A stretch of 64,000 bases of DNA from Streptomyces parvus (lineage in GTDB: Bacteria; Actinomycetota; Actinomycetes; Streptomycetales; Streptomycetaceae), in contig NZ_BMRY01000002.1 in the NCBI RefSeq assembly GCF_014648875.1, positions 744,001-808,000 on the forward strand, read 5' to 3'. Below the pieces are notes generated by a model that saw only the letters and a program-made list of their open reading frames with translations, was not told the DNA's origin and ran no database searches. Below are positions 47,644 through 56,699 of the stretch, one piece after another (within the stretch, counting starts at the first letter, position 1; each line of letters opens with the position of its first letter). The translations under genes and the position numbers were made by a program.

Positions 47644-48581
47644 GCGCGCAGCTCCTTGCCGGTCAGTTGCTTGCCGGTCAGTTCGAGGAAGACGTCCTCC
47701 AGGGTGTGCCGCTCGACCGAGATGCCCTCGGGCATCACGCCGTGCTGGGCGCACCAGGAGGTCACGGTGGCCAGCAGCTGCGGGTCGACGTTCCCGGTGA
47801 TCCGGTACGTCCCGGGCAGCGGCTCGGCGGCCCCGCAGCCGTCGGGCAGCGCCTTGAGGAGGGAGCCGAGGTCGAGCCCCGGGCGGCCGGTGAAGCGCAG
47901 GGTGTTCTCCGCGCCGCCCCGGCAGAGCTCCTCCGGGGTGCCCTGTGCGATGACCCGGCCCGCGTCGATGATCGCGACGTCGTCGGCGAGCGCTTCTGCC
48001 TCGTCCATGAAGTGGGTGGTCAGCACCACGGACACGCCGTCGGCGCGCAGCTCGCGGACCAGGTCCCAGGTGGACCGGCGGGCCTGCGGGTCGAGCCCGG
48101 CGGTCGGCTCGTCCAGGAAGACAAGTTCGGGCCGGCCCACGACCGCCAGGGCCAGGGAGAGGCGCTGCTGCTGGCCACCGGAGAGCCGCCGGTAGGTGGT
48201 GCGGCCGCAGTCGCCGAGGCCGAGGCGCTCGATGAGGGCGTCCACGTCGAGGGGGTGGGCATGCAACTTGGCCATGTGCCGGAGCATCTCGTCGGCGCGG
48301 GCGCCGGAGTACACGCCGCCGGACTGGAGCATCACCCCGACCCGCGGACGCAGCCGCTCCGCGTCGGCGACGGGATCGAGGCCGAGGACCCGTACGGTGC
48401 CCGCGTCGGGGCGGCGGTAGCCCTCGCAGGTCTCGATGGTGGTGGTCTTCCCGGCGCCGTTCGGGCCGAGGACGGCGGTCACCGCGCCGGCCGCGACGAC
48501 CAGATCGAGGCCGTTCACCGCGGTCTTCGCGCCGTACCGCTTCACCAGGCCGGTGACCTGTACGACGGGCTCGTTCTCCAT
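47640..48581 (-). CDS. ABC transporter ATP-binding protein (DrrA-like)
   Basis: 313 residues. Walker A GPNGAGKTT, Q-loop VGVMLQSGGVY, signature LSGGQQQRL, Walker B LVFLDEPTAGLDP and switch His in TTHFMDEAE are all intact. The C-terminal ~90 residues are the extra domain of DrrA/CcmA-type exporters ending HTLEDVFLELTGKQL. It forms an export complex with the permease gene that follows. ATG 48581; divergent from sufR with 136 bp between. Confidence 0.92.
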   Translation of the reverse strand: MENEPVVQVTGLVKRYGAKTAVNGLDLVVAAGAVTAVLGPNGAGKTTTIETCEGYRRPDAGTVRVLGLDPVADAERLRPRVGVMLQSGGVYSGARADEMLRHMAKLHAHPLDVDALIERLGLGDCGRTTYRRLSGGQQQRLSLALAVVGRPELVFLDEPTAGLDPQARRSTWDLVRELRADGVSVVLTTHFMDEAEALADDVAIIDAGRVIAQGTPEELCRGGAENTLRFTGRPGLDLGSLLKALPDGCGAAEPLPGTYRITGNVDPQLLATVTSWCAQHGVMPEGISVERHTLEDVFLELTGKQLTGKELRA

Positions 48582-48631
48582 GGCAAGGAAGTCTAGGCAG
48601 GGCCCGGAGAGGGCCCGGCCCCGGGGCCAGA

Positions 48632-48718
48632 TTAGGTAACCCTAAGTGACGAACCACACCGTAGATCGTTTCGGACCGTGGTTGTCAGGGCCGAATGAAT
48701 TACGCAACAATGGTGTTG
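48632..48718. promoter_or_regulatory. two candidate operators in the sufR control region
   Basis: TTAGG-TAAC-CCTAA (48632-48645) and CAACA-ATGG-TGTTG (48705-48718) are both 14-bp inverted repeats with 5-bp arms and 4-bp spacers. The second covers the sufR GTG start codon. Either could bind SufR for autoregulation of the suf operon, or the first could serve the divergent ABC genes. Neither has the 19-bp length of a DmdR iron box. Confidence 0.45.
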
Positions 48719-49461
48719 TGAAATACGACGGACGGGCTCCTCAGGAGGAACTCGCGACCGGTGAGCGCTCGACGCGCAACCGGGTCGCGCGCTCCATCCT
48801 GGACCACGGTCCCTCCACCGTCGCGGACCTCGCCAAGCGACTCGGCCTCACCCAGGCCGCCGTCCGCCGCCACCTGGACGCCCTCGTCTCCGACGATGTC
48901 GTCGAAGCCCGTGAACAGCGGGTGTACGGGGCGCGGACCCGAGGCAGGCCCGCCAAGGTGTTCGCCCTGACCGACTGCGGCAGGGACGCCTTCGACCAGT
49001 CCTACGACAAGCTGGCCGCCGACGCCCTGCGCTTCATCGCCGAATCCGGCGGGGACGAGGCGGTCATCGCCTTCGCCCGCGCCCGGATGGCCGCGATGGG
49101 CGAGGCGTACCGCGCGGCGGTCGAGGCCGCGGAGCCCGAAAGGCGCACCGAGGCCCTGGCCAAGGCCCTGTCCGCCGACGGGTACGCTGCTACGGCGCGA
49201 AGCGCGCCGGGCCCGCAGCAGGGCGAACAGCTGTGTCAGCACCACTGCCCGGTGGCGCATGTCGCCGAGCAGTTCCCACAGCTGTGCGAGGCGGAGACGG
49301 AATTCTTCTCCAGCCTCCTCGGGACCCATGTGCAGCGGCTGGCCACCCTCGCCCACGGCGACGGCGTGTGCACGACGTATGTGCCGCGAAGTGGCCACGC
49401 AGCACCCCCACAGACCACCCATTCAGCATCTGCAAGCACGGCCGGGAGGAACCCCGCATGA
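48718..49461 (+). CDS. sufR: SufR-type Fe-S-sensing transcriptional regulator
   Basis: A 247-residue winged-HTH repressor of suf genes. The N-terminal HTH is [35 protein letters not shown] with wing [17 protein letters not shown]. The C-terminal part has Cys173 and Cys177 (CQHHC), Cys190 and Cys218; the Cys177-X12-Cys190 spacing fits the [4Fe-4S] ligand set of SufR. When the cluster is bound it represses, and iron or oxidative stress relieves this. GTG 48718 is chosen over an upstream start because family proteins begin here. Its stop overlaps the sufB ATG (ATGA). Confidence 0.93.
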   Translation: MKYDGRAPQEELATGERSTRNRVARSILDHGPSTVADLAKRLGLTQAAVRRHLDALVSDDVVEAREQRVYGARTRGRPAKVFALTDCGRDAFDQSYDKLAADALRFIAESGGDEAVIAFARARMAAMGEAYRAAVEAAEPERRTEALAKALSADGYAATARSAPGPQQGEQLCQHHCPVAHVAEQFPQLCEAETEFFSSLLGTHVQRLATLAHGDGVCTTYVPRSGHAAPPQTTHSASASTAGRNPA

Positions 49462-50879
49462 CGCTCCCCACGGAGACTGCCCACCCTGAGCTCGAGGGTC
49501 TGGGTACGTACGAATTCGGCTGGGCCGACTCCGACGCGGCAGGCGCGGCGGCGAAGCGCGGTCTCTCCGAGGCTGTCGTCCGCGACATCTCGGAGAAGAA
49601 GAACGAGCCCGAGTGGATGCTGAAGCTGCGGCTCAAGGGCCTCAGGCTCTTCGACAAGAAGCCCATGCCCAGCTGGGGCTCGGACCTGTCGGGCATCGAC
49701 TTCGACAACATCAAGTACTTCGTGCGCTCCACGGAGAAGCAGGCCGCCTCCTGGGAGGACCTGCCCGAGGACATCAAGAACACGTACGACAAGCTCGGCA
49801 TCCCCGAGGCGGAGAAGCAGCGCCTCGTCGCCGGTGTCGCCGCGCAGTACGAGTCCGAGGTCGTCTACCACCAGATCCGCGAGGACCTGGAGGAGCAGGG
49901 CGTCATCTTCCTGGACACCGACACCGCGCTGAAGGAGCACCCGGAGCTCTTCAAGGAGTACTTCGGCACCGTCATCCCGGTCGGCGACAACAAGTTCGCC
50001 TCGCTGAACACGGCCGTGTGGTCCGGCGGCTCGTTCATCTACGTGCCCAAGGGCGTCCACGTGGACATCCCGCTCCAGGCCTACTTCCGTATCAACACGG
50101 AGAACATGGGCCAGTTCGAGCGGACGCTGATCATCGTCGACGAGGACGCCTACGTCCACTACGTCGAGGGCTGCACCGCCCCGATCTACTCCTCGGACTC
50201 GCTGCACAGCGCCGTGGTCGAGATCATCGTGAAGAAGGGCGGCCGCTGCCGCTACACGACCATCCAGAACTGGTCGAACAACGTCTACAACCTGGTCACC
50301 AAGCGGGCCGTGGCCTACGAGGGCGCGACCATGGAGTGGGTCGACGGCAACATCGGCTCCAAGGTCACCATGAAGTACCCGGCCGTCTACCTGATGGGCG
50401 AGCACGCCAAGGGCGAGACCCTGTCCATCGCCTTCGCGGGCGAGGGCCAGCACCAGGACGCCGGCGCCAAGATGGTCCACATGGCCCCGAACACCTCCTC
50501 GAACATCGTCTCCAAGTCGGTGGCGCGAGGCGGCGGCCGTACGTCCTACCGCGGACTGATCGAGATCGGCGAGGGCGCGCCGGGCGCGAAGTCCAACGTC
50601 CTCTGCGACGCTCTGCTCGTCGACACGATCTCCCGCTCGGACACCTACCCCTACGTCGACGTCCGCGAGGACGACGTGTCGATGGGCCACGAGGCGACCG
50701 TCTCCAAGGTCTCCGAGGACCAGCTCTTCTACCTCATGAGCCGCGGACTCACCGAGTTCGAGGCCATGGCGATGATCGTGCGCGGCTTCGTCGAGCCGAT
50801 CGCCAAGGAGCTGCCCATGGAGTACGCCCTGGAGCTCAACCGGCTGATCGAGCTGCAGATGGAGGGTTCGGTCGGCTAG
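49458..50879 (+). CDS. sufB: Fe-S cluster assembly scaffold SufB
   Basis: A 473-residue SufB. Hallmarks: [14 protein letters not shown] near the N-terminus, [87 protein letters not shown], and the C-terminal [45 protein letters not shown]. Two Cys are kept (EGC and NVLCD), the latter on the SufB-SufD interface site. It builds clusters in the SufBC2D complex. No intein is present, unlike mycobacterial SufB. ATG 49458 overlaps the sufR stop; sufD follows after a hairpin-containing 100-bp gap. Confidence 0.97.
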   Translation: MTLPTETAHPELEGLGTYEFGWADSDAAGAAAKRGLSEAVVRDISEKKNEPEWMLKLRLKGLRLFDKKPMPSWGSDLSGIDFDNIKYFVRSTEKQAASWEDLPEDIKNTYDKLGIPEAEKQRLVAGVAAQYESEVVYHQIREDLEEQGVIFLDTDTALKEHPELFKEYFGTVIPVGDNKFASLNTAVWSGGSFIYVPKGVHVDIPLQAYFRINTENMGQFERTLIIVDEDAYVHYVEGCTAPIYSSDSLHSAVVEIIVKKGGRCRYTTIQNWSNNVYNLVTKRAVAYEGATMEWVDGNIGSKVTMKYPAVYLMGEHAKGETLSIAFAGEGQHQDAGAKMVHMAPNTSSNIVSKSVARGGGRTSYRGLIEIGEGAPGAKSNVLCDALLVDTISRSDTYPYVDVREDDVSMGHEATVSKVSEDQLFYLMSRGLTEFEAMAMIVRGFVEPIAKELPMEYALELNRLIELQMEGSVG

Positions 50880-50900
50880 GACCTCGTCCGAGGATCCGTC

Positions 50901-50923
50901 GGGGCGGCCCGGGTGGCCGCCCC
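50901..50923 (+). other. hairpin inside the suf operon between sufB and sufD
   Basis: A perfect 9-bp stem (50901-50909 with 50915-50923), loop CGGGT, 22 bp past the sufB stop, in the only large gap of the operon. It may attenuate transcription or protect the sufRB mRNA end. Confidence 0.5.
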
Positions 50924-50979
50924 GCCACCCCACCGAACCACCCCCCTTCTTGACTGAGAAAGCGAGCACTACGACAGCC

Positions 50980-52161
50980 ATGGCTGAGGCTCAGAACACT
51001 CCGGTGGGCTCCACCACCGCCGGCTCCATCGCGGTCGCCGCCGAGTCGACCGTCGCCACGCGCATGAGCGCACCCCCGTCCTTCGACGTCGCGGACTTCC
51101 CCGTCCCGCACGGCCGCGAGGAGGAGTGGCGCTTCACGCCGCTGGAGCGCCTGCGCGGACTGCACGACGGCACCGCCGTCGCCACGGGCAGCGGCGTGAA
51201 GGTCGCCATCGAGGCCCCCGAGGGTGTCACCGTCGAGACCGTCGGCCGGGACGACTCCCGGCTCGGCAAGGCCGGCACCCCGGTGGACCGGGTCGCCGCC
51301 CAGGCGTACAGCTCCTTCGAGCAGGCCTCGGTCGTCACGGTCGCCAAGGAAGCCGTGCTCACCGAGCCGATCCGGATCGCCGTGCACGGCGAGGGCGGCA
51401 CCGCCTTCGGCCACCAGCTCATCCAGCTGGGCGCCTTCGCCGAGGCCGTCGTCGTCATCGACCACACCGGTGACGCCGTGCTCGCCGCCAACGTCGACTA
51501 CGTGCTCGGCGACGGCGCCAAGCTGACCGTCGTCTCCGTCCAGGACTGGGACGACACGGCCGTCCACGTCGGCCAGCACAACGCGCTGGTCGGCCGGGAC
51601 GCCTCCTTCAAGTCGATCGTCGTCACCTTCGGCGGCGACGTCGTCCGCCTGCACCCCCGGGTCGCCTACGCGGCCACCGGCGGCGAGGCGGAGCTCTTCG
51701 GTCTGTACTTCACCGACAAGGGCCAGCACCAGGAGCACCGCCTCCTGGTCGACCACAACACCCCGCACTGCAAGTCCAACGCGGTGTACAAGGGCGCCCT
51801 CCAGGGCGACGGCGCGCACGCCGTCTGGATCGGCGACGTCCTCATCCAGGCCGCGGCCGAGGGCACCGACACCTACGAGATGAACCGGAACCTCGTCCTC
51901 ACCGACGGCGCCCGGGTCGACTCCGTGCCCAACCTGGAGATCGAGACCGGCGAGATCGTCGGGGCCGGCCACGCCTCGGCGACCGGCCGTTTCGACGACG
52001 AGCAGCTCTTCTACCTCCAGTCCCGCGGCATCCCGGCCGAGGAGGCCCGCCGACTGGTCGTGCGCGGCTTCTTCGCCGAGCTGGTCCAGCAGATCGGCCT
52101 GCCGGACGTCGAGGAGCGGCTCATCGAGAAGATCGAGGCCGAGCTGAAGGCGTCCGTCTGA
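50980..52161 (+). CDS. sufD: Fe-S cluster assembly protein SufD
   Basis: A 393-residue SufD, the SufB homologue in the SufBC2D scaffold. FPVPHGREEEWRFTPLERL starts the family domain; the parallel beta-helix region and YFTDKGQHQEHRLLVDHNTPHCKSNAVYKGAL with its interface His follow; the end has DDEQLFYLQSRGIPAEEARRLVVRGFFAEL. ATG 50980 (MAEAQNTPVG) is preferred to TTG 50950. The first ~40 residues are an Ala/Thr-rich lead. Its TGA overlaps the ATG of the ferredoxin gene by one base. Confidence 0.95.
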   Translation: MAEAQNTPVGSTTAGSIAVAAESTVATRMSAPPSFDVADFPVPHGREEEWRFTPLERLRGLHDGTAVATGSGVKVAIEAPEGVTVETVGRDDSRLGKAGTPVDRVAAQAYSSFEQASVVTVAKEAVLTEPIRIAVHGEGGTAFGHQLIQLGAFAEAVVVIDHTGDAVLAANVDYVLGDGAKLTVVSVQDWDDTAVHVGQHNALVGRDASFKSIVVTFGGDVVRLHPRVAYAATGGEAELFGLYFTDKGQHQEHRLLVDHNTPHCKSNAVYKGALQGDGAHAVWIGDVLIQAAAEGTDTYEMNRNLVLTDGARVDSVPNLEIETGEIVGAGHASATGRFDDEQLFYLQSRGIPAEEARRLVVRGFFAELVQQIGLPDVEERLIEKIEAELKASV

Positions 52162-52478
52162 TGTCCTTCGTCAAAGCCTGTGCGCTGAGTGAGCTGGAGG
52201 ACGACACCCCCAAGCGGGTGGAGCTCGACGGCACACCTGTCTCCGTCGTCCGCACCGAGGGCGAGGTGTTCGCGATCAACGACATCTGCTCGCACGCGAA
52301 CGTCTCCCTCTCGGAGGGCGAGGTGGAGGACTGCGCGATCGAGTGCTGGCTGCACGGATCCGCGTTCGACCTCCGCACCGGCAAGCCGTCCGGCCTTCCC
52401 GCGACGCGCCCCGTCCCCGTATACCCCGTAAAGATCGAAGGGGACGATGTGCTCGTCTCCGTCACCCAGGAGTCCTGA
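52161..52478 (+). CDS. Rieske-type ferredoxin in the suf operon
   Basis: A 105-residue soluble Rieske protein like the ferredoxin subunits of non-heme iron oxygenases. CSH (Cys43, His45) and CWLH (Cys62, His65) bind the [2Fe-2S] cluster. The extra disulfide cysteines of bc1 Rieske proteins are missing, so a low-potential cluster is expected. Being embedded between sufD and sufC with one-base overlap, it may deliver electrons for cluster assembly rather than serve an oxygenase; this placement is conserved in Streptomyces. ATG 52161. Confidence 0.92.
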   Translation: MSFVKACALSELEDDTPKRVELDGTPVSVVRTEGEVFAINDICSHANVSLSEGEVEDCAIECWLHGSAFDLRTGKPSGLPATRPVPVYPVKIEGDDVLVSVTQES

Positions 52479-52485
52479 GTCACCC

Positions 52486-53277
52486 ATGGCAACGCTTGAA
52501 ATCCGCGACCTGCACGTCACCGTCGAGGCCGACAACGCCACGAAGGAGATCCTCAAGGGCGTCGACCTGACCGTGAAGCAGGGCGAGACCCACGCCATCA
52601 TGGGCCCCAACGGGTCCGGCAAGTCCACCCTCGCGTACTCGCTCGCGGGTCACCCCAAGTACACGATCACCGGCGGTTCGGTCACCCTGGACGGCGAGGA
52701 CGTCCTGGAGATGTCCGTCGACGAGCGGGCCCGCGCCGGCCTGTTCCTCGCCATGCAGTACCCGGTCGAGATCCCCGGTGTCTCGGTCTCCAACTTCCTG
52801 CGCACCTCCGCCACCGCCATCCGCGGCGAGGCCCCCAAGCTGCGGACGTGGGTCAAGGAGGTCAAGGAGACGATGGCCGAGCTCCAGATGGACCCGGCCT
52901 TCGCCGAGCGCAACGTCAACGAGGGCTTCTCCGGCGGTGAGAAGAAGCGCCACGAGATCCTTCAGCTGGAGCTCCTCAAGCCGAAGATCGCCGTCCTGGA
53001 CGAGACCGACTCCGGCCTGGACGTCGACGCGCTCAAGACCGTCTCCGAGGGCGTCAACCGGGTCCGCGCGACCGGCGAGGTCGGCACCCTGCTGATCACG
53101 CACTACACCCGCATCCTCAAGTACATCCAGCCCGACTTCGTGCACGTCTTCGCCAACGGCCGGATCGCGGCCTCCGGCGGCGCCGAGCTGGCCGACCAGC
53201 TGGAGAACGAGGGCTACGAGGCCTACACGAAGGGTGGCCCCGTGACCGGAGGGAACTCAGGAGGTGCGGCCGCGTGA
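52486..53277 (+). CDS. sufC: Fe-S assembly ATPase SufC
   Basis: A 263-residue ABC-type ATPase. Walker A GPNGSGKST, Q-loop LAMQYPVEIPGVSVSNFLR, signature FSGGEKKRHEI (SufC version), Walker B IAVLDETDSGLDVDAL and the switch His in LITHYTRIL. It drives conformational change in SufBC2D. The C-terminal ~15 residues are a Gly/Ala tail. ATG 52486 is eight bases after the ferredoxin stop; its TGA overlaps the sufS GTG. Confidence 0.97.
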   Translation: MATLEIRDLHVTVEADNATKEILKGVDLTVKQGETHAIMGPNGSGKSTLAYSLAGHPKYTITGGSVTLDGEDVLEMSVDERARAGLFLAMQYPVEIPGVSVSNFLRTSATAIRGEAPKLRTWVKEVKETMAELQMDPAFAERNVNEGFSGGEKKRHEILQLELLKPKIAVLDETDSGLDVDALKTVSEGVNRVRATGEVGTLLITHYTRILKYIQPDFVHVFANGRIAASGGAELADQLENEGYEAYTKGGPVTGGNSGGAAA

Positions 53278-54542
53278 CTGACGCCCGACAGGGGCTCACA
53301 GGCCTCCTCGACACCGAGGCGATCCGCAAGGACTTCCCGATCCTGGACCGCACGGTCCACGACGGCAAGAAGGTCGTGTACCTGGACTCCGCGGCGACCT
53401 CGCAGAAGCCGCGCCAGGTCCTCGACGCGCTGAACGCGTACTACGAGCGCCACAACGCGAACGTGCACCGCGGCGTCTACACGATCGCCGAGGAGGCCAC
53501 CGCGCTGTACGAGGGCGCCCGCGACAAGGTCGCCGCCTTCATCAACGCACCCAGCCGTGACGAGGTGATCTTCACGAAGAACGCCTCGGAGTCGCTGAAC
53601 CTCGTGGCGAACATGCTCGGCTGGGCGGACGAGCCCTATCGGGTGGACCGTGACACGGAGATCGTCACCACGGAGATGGAGCACCACTCCAACATCGTGC
53701 CGTGGCAGCTGCTCGCGCAGCGCACCGGCGCGAAGCTGAAGTGGTTCGGCATCACCGACGACGGCCGGCTCGACCTGTCGAACATCGACGAGATCATCAC
53801 CGAGAAGACGAAGATCGTCTCCTTCACGCTGGTCTCCAACATCCTGGGCACGGTCAACCCGGTCGAGCAGATCATCCGGCGCGCCCAGCAGGTCGGCGCG
53901 CTGGTCTGCATCGACGCCTCGCAGGCGGCCCCGCACATGGTGCTCGACGTGCAGGCGCTTCAGGCGGACTTCGTGGCCTTCACCGGCCACAAGATGGTCG
54001 GCCCGACCGGCATCGGCGTGCTGTGGGGACGGCAGGAACTCCTGGAGGACCTGCCTCCGTTCCTCGGCGGCGGCGAGATGATCGAGACCGTGTCGATGCA
54101 CTCGTCGACGTACGCCCCCGCGCCGCACAAGTTCGAGGCCGGTACGCCCCCGATCGCCCAGGCCGTCGGCCTCGGCGCGGCCGTGGACTACCTCACCTCG
54201 ATCGGCATGGAGAAGATCCACAGCCACGAGAAGGCGATCACCGAGTACGCGCTCAAGCGCCTTCTGGAGGTCCCCGACCTGCGGATCATCGGTCCGACGA
54301 CGGCCGAGGACCGCGGCGCGGCGATCTCCTTCACGCTCGGCGACATCCACCCGCACGACGTCGGCCAGGTCCTCGACGAGCAGGGCGTCGCCGTCCGGGT
54401 CGGCCACCACTGCGCCCGCCCGGTCTGCCTGCGGTACGGAATTCCCGCGACGACGCGAGCGTCGTTCTATCTGTACTCCACGCCTGCCGAGGTCGACGCC
54501 CTGGTGGACGGCCTGGAGCACGTACGGAACTTCTTCGGCTGA
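53274..54542 (+). CDS. sufS: cysteine desulfurase SufS
   Basis: A 422-residue type-II cysteine desulfurase. PLP-binding Lys240 in FTGHKMVGPTGIGVLWGR, His of MEHHSNIVPWQ, and the catalytic Cys380 in VRVGHHCARP with the short type-II loop are all seen. It removes sulfur from cysteine and passes it to SufU. GTG 53274 overlaps the sufC stop by four bases. sufU follows 10 bp later, matching the Gram-positive SufS-SufU pair. Confidence 0.97.
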   Translation: MTDARQGLTGLLDTEAIRKDFPILDRTVHDGKKVVYLDSAATSQKPRQVLDALNAYYERHNANVHRGVYTIAEEATALYEGARDKVAAFINAPSRDEVIFTKNASESLNLVANMLGWADEPYRVDRDTEIVTTEMEHHSNIVPWQLLAQRTGAKLKWFGITDDGRLDLSNIDEIITEKTKIVSFTLVSNILGTVNPVEQIIRRAQQVGALVCIDASQAAPHMVLDVQALQADFVAFTGHKMVGPTGIGVLWGRQELLEDLPPFLGGGEMIETVSMHSSTYAPAPHKFEAGTPPIAQAVGLGAAVDYLTSIGMEKIHSHEKAITEYALKRLLEVPDLRIIGPTTAEDRGAAISFTLGDIHPHDVGQVLDEQGVAVRVGHHCARPVCLRYGIPATTRASFYLYSTPAEVDALVDGLEHVRNFFG

Positions 54543-54552
54543 GGGCGTAACG

Positions 54553-55008
54553 GTGAAGCTTGATTCGATGTACCAGGAAGTGATCCTGGACCACTACAAG
54601 CACCCCCACGGGCGTGGCCTGCGGGACGGCGACGCCGAGGTGCACCACGTCAACCCGACGTGCGGCGACGAGATCACGCTGCGCGTGAAGTACGACGGCG
54701 AGACCATCGCCGACGTGAGCTACGAGGGCCAGGGCTGCTCCATCAGCCAGGCCTCCGCCTCCGTGCTGAACGAGCTGCTCGTCGGCAAGGAGCTGTCCCA
54801 GGCGCAGAGGATCCAGGACGCCTTCCTGGAGCTGATGCAGTCCAAGGGCCAGCTGGAGCCGGACGACGCGATGGAGGAGGTGCTGGAGGACGCCGTCGCG
54901 TTCGCCGGCGTCTCCAAGTACCCCGCCCGGGTCAAGTGCGCGCTGCTGAGCTGGATGGCGTGGAAGGACGCGACGGCCAAGGCGCTGTCCGAAGGGAAGA
55001 CCGCATGA
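54553..55008 (+). CDS. sufU: sulfur-transfer protein SufU
   Basis: A 151-residue IscU-fold protein of SufU type. Cys37 (NPTCGD, with Asp39), Cys62 (GQGCSIS) and Cys129 (RVKCALLSW) form the zinc/sulfur-acceptor site; the 18-20-residue insert between the second and third Cys that marks SufU is present. It takes persulfide from SufS by zinc-ligand swap. GTG 54553; its TGA overlaps the next ATG. Confidence 0.96.
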   Translation: MKLDSMYQEVILDHYKHPHGRGLRDGDAEVHHVNPTCGDEITLRVKYDGETIADVSYEGQGCSISQASASVLNELLVGKELSQAQRIQDAFLELMQSKGQLEPDDAMEEVLEDAVAFAGVSKYPARVKCALLSWMAWKDATAKALSEGKTA

Positions 55009-55343
55009 GCGACAACGAGACCGCGACCATGAAGCCGGCCTCCGAGGAGGAGGTCCGCGAGGCGCTGTACGACGTCGTCGACCCCGAGCTGGGCATCGAC
55101 GTCGTCAACCTGGGCCTCATCTACGGCATCCACGTCGACGACGCCAACATCGCCACCCTCGACATGACCCTGACGTCCGCGGCCTGCCCGCTGACCGACG
55201 TCATCGAGGACCAGGCGAAGTCCGCCACGGACGGCATCGTCAACGAGCTCCGGATCAACTGGGTCTGGATGCCGCCGTGGGGCCCGGACAAGATCACCGA
55301 CGACGGACGCGAGCAGCTCCGCGCGCTGGGGTTCAACGTCTGA
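55005..55343 (+). CDS. sufT: MIP18/DUF59-family metal-sulfur assembly factor (SufT-like)
   Basis: A 112-residue DUF59 protein. VREALYDVVDPELGIDVVNLGLIYGI is the signature, with LTLTSAACPLTDVIEDQ-type segment carrying the single functional Cys, followed by WVWMPPWGPDKITDDGREQLRALGF. SufT-like proteins help Fe-S maturation, especially under high demand. ATG 55005 overlaps the sufU stop. Last gene of the suf operon. Confidence 0.92.
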   Translation: MSDNETATMKPASEEEVREALYDVVDPELGIDVVNLGLIYGIHVDDANIATLDMTLTSAACPLTDVIEDQAKSATDGIVNELRINWVWMPPWGPDKITDDGREQLRALGFNV

Positions 55344-55373
55344 TCCCGAGCTCCGAGCACCATGCGTATGGCC

Positions 55374-55401
55374 GTGCCCGCCGGTTCCGACCGGCGGGCA
55401 C
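55374..55401 (+). terminator. intrinsic terminator of the suf operon
   Basis: A perfect 12-bp inverted repeat (55374-55385 with 55390-55401), loop TCCG, followed by AGCCGTTTT. One of the few terminators here with a T-run. It also faces the minus-strand gene ending at 55425. Confidence 0.82.
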
Positions 55402-55424
55402 AGCCGTTTTGCTGCGGCAGGGCG

Positions 55425-56576
55425 TCAGACGTGGGCCGGTGGCGGCCCGTACTGCTCGGGCAGGGTCGGGCCCGCTGCTTCGGCCAGGACCGGGCCCAGG
55501 TTCTCCGTACGCATGCGGAGGTCGACGTAGAGCAGGCCGACCACCAGGGGCGGGAAGATCGCCGTGAACAGCTGGGCGATCAGCTGGCTGACGAACGACA
55601 GCACCATCAGACCGCCGAACAGGGCGATGAGCTCCCCGCCGCTCGGGTCGGCGCCCATGTCCTCGGGTTCGAACATGCCGGGGAGCATGCCGACCGCCTG
55701 GAACGGCATCTGGATCATGTAGCCGATCATGGATGCGATCCCATAGGCGAGCAGCCCGACGCCGAAGACCCGCCACCAGGTGCCGCGCACCAGCTGGGCC
55801 GAGCGGCGCAGGGCCGCGACCGGGCGCTGGTCCTCGAAGACCACCACTGTCGGCGCCAGGGAGAACCGCACCCAGAGCCAGATGGCGAACGGGCCGATGA
55901 GCAGCGCGCCGACGAGGCCGGCCACGATCAGCGGTACGACGCCGTCCTCGTCGCCCAGCGAGATCATGTAGATCATCAGCCCGGCGAAGCCGGCCAGGAA
56001 GAGTGCCAACGGGACGAGCATGATCAGCCCGGTGAGGAACACCGTGCCGATGATCGACCAGACCCGCGCCCAGGCCCGCTTCCAGACCTCCCCGAAGCGG
56101 ATCGGGCGGCCCAGGACGGCCTCCTGGAGGACGACGGGGACCGCCGCCTGCACCACGGCCGACGCCAGCAGGTAGGTGATCATGCCGAGGATCACCAGCA
56201 CACCGAACGCGACGCCCAGCGGGACCAGTTGCGCCGCGTCCGGGGACCCCGAAGAGTTGGACGTCAGCTCGTCCCACTGGCTCGCGACGGCGGAGGCGGC
56301 CACCACCAGCGCCACGATCATCACGAGCGTCGCCGCGCCGAACAGCGTCAGAGCCATACCGATCAGCGGCTTCCAGTACCGCCCGATCGTCGTGAAGGCG
56401 CCGCTGAGCATGTCCGAGACCCTCAGCGGCGCCAGGGGTATCACCCCCGGCTTGGGCGGCGCGGCCCATCCGCCGTGCCAGCCGACCCCCGGTCCCTGCG
56501 CGCCCCCGTGGAAGGGCCCCCCACCGTGAGGTGCGCCCCCGTACGGGCCACCGCCCCACCCTGCATCCTGCGCCAC
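55425..56576 (-). CDS. glycine-rich N-terminal membrane protein (GDPD-membrane-domain-like)
   Basis: 383 residues. The first ~45 are Gly/Pro/His-rich (GGPYGG, HGGGPFHGG). Six hydrophobic segments follow, with VSDMLSGAFTTIGRYWKPLIGMAL and VFEDQRPVAALRRSAQLVRGTWWRVFGVGLLAYGIA, the pattern of the glycerophosphoryl diester phosphodiesterase membrane domain (DUF7544/YciC-like) without any catalytic domain. Function unknown. GTG 56576 has GGAG five bases upstream. Stands alone between the suf terminator and the SMR gene. Confidence 0.85.
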   Translation of the reverse strand: MAQDAGWGGGPYGGAPHGGGPFHGGAQGPGVGWHGGWAAPPKPGVIPLAPLRVSDMLSGAFTTIGRYWKPLIGMALTLFGAATLVMIVALVVAASAVASQWDELTSNSSGSPDAAQLVPLGVAFGVLVILGMITYLLASAVVQAAVPVVLQEAVLGRPIRFGEVWKRAWARVWSIIGTVFLTGLIMLVPLALFLAGFAGLMIYMISLGDEDGVVPLIVAGLVGALLIGPFAIWLWVRFSLAPTVVVFEDQRPVAALRRSAQLVRGTWWRVFGVGLLAYGIASMIGYMIQMPFQAVGMLPGMFEPEDMGADPSGGELIALFGGLMVLSFVSQLIAQLFTAIFPPLVVGLLYVDLRMRTENLGPVLAEAAGPTLPEQYGPPPAHV

Positions 56577-56663
56577 TGCTTCTCCGTCGCGTCGTCGGCC
56601 CGGTCGGCCGGGCCGTTCGTTCAGTCGGCACACCGTAGCGCCCCCGACGCGGGCCGATGATAT

Positions 56664-56692
56664 GTACGGGCGTACGCAACGTTGAGTACAGT
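56664..56692 (+). promoter_or_regulatory. GTACG palindrome and -10 of a probably leaderless SMR transcript
   Basis: GTACG-GG-CGTAC is at 56664-56675 and a good -10, TACAGT, at 56687-56692. Transcription would start at about 56699-56700, on the ATG of the SMR gene, which has no ribosome site. The palindrome overlaps the -35 position and is a likely TetR operator. Confidence 0.5.
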
Positions 56693-56699
56693 CGTACAC

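Noticed and set aside
49458..50879. Intein in SufB, common in mycobacteria
   Set aside because: The protein is of normal length and all SufB blocks are continuous.
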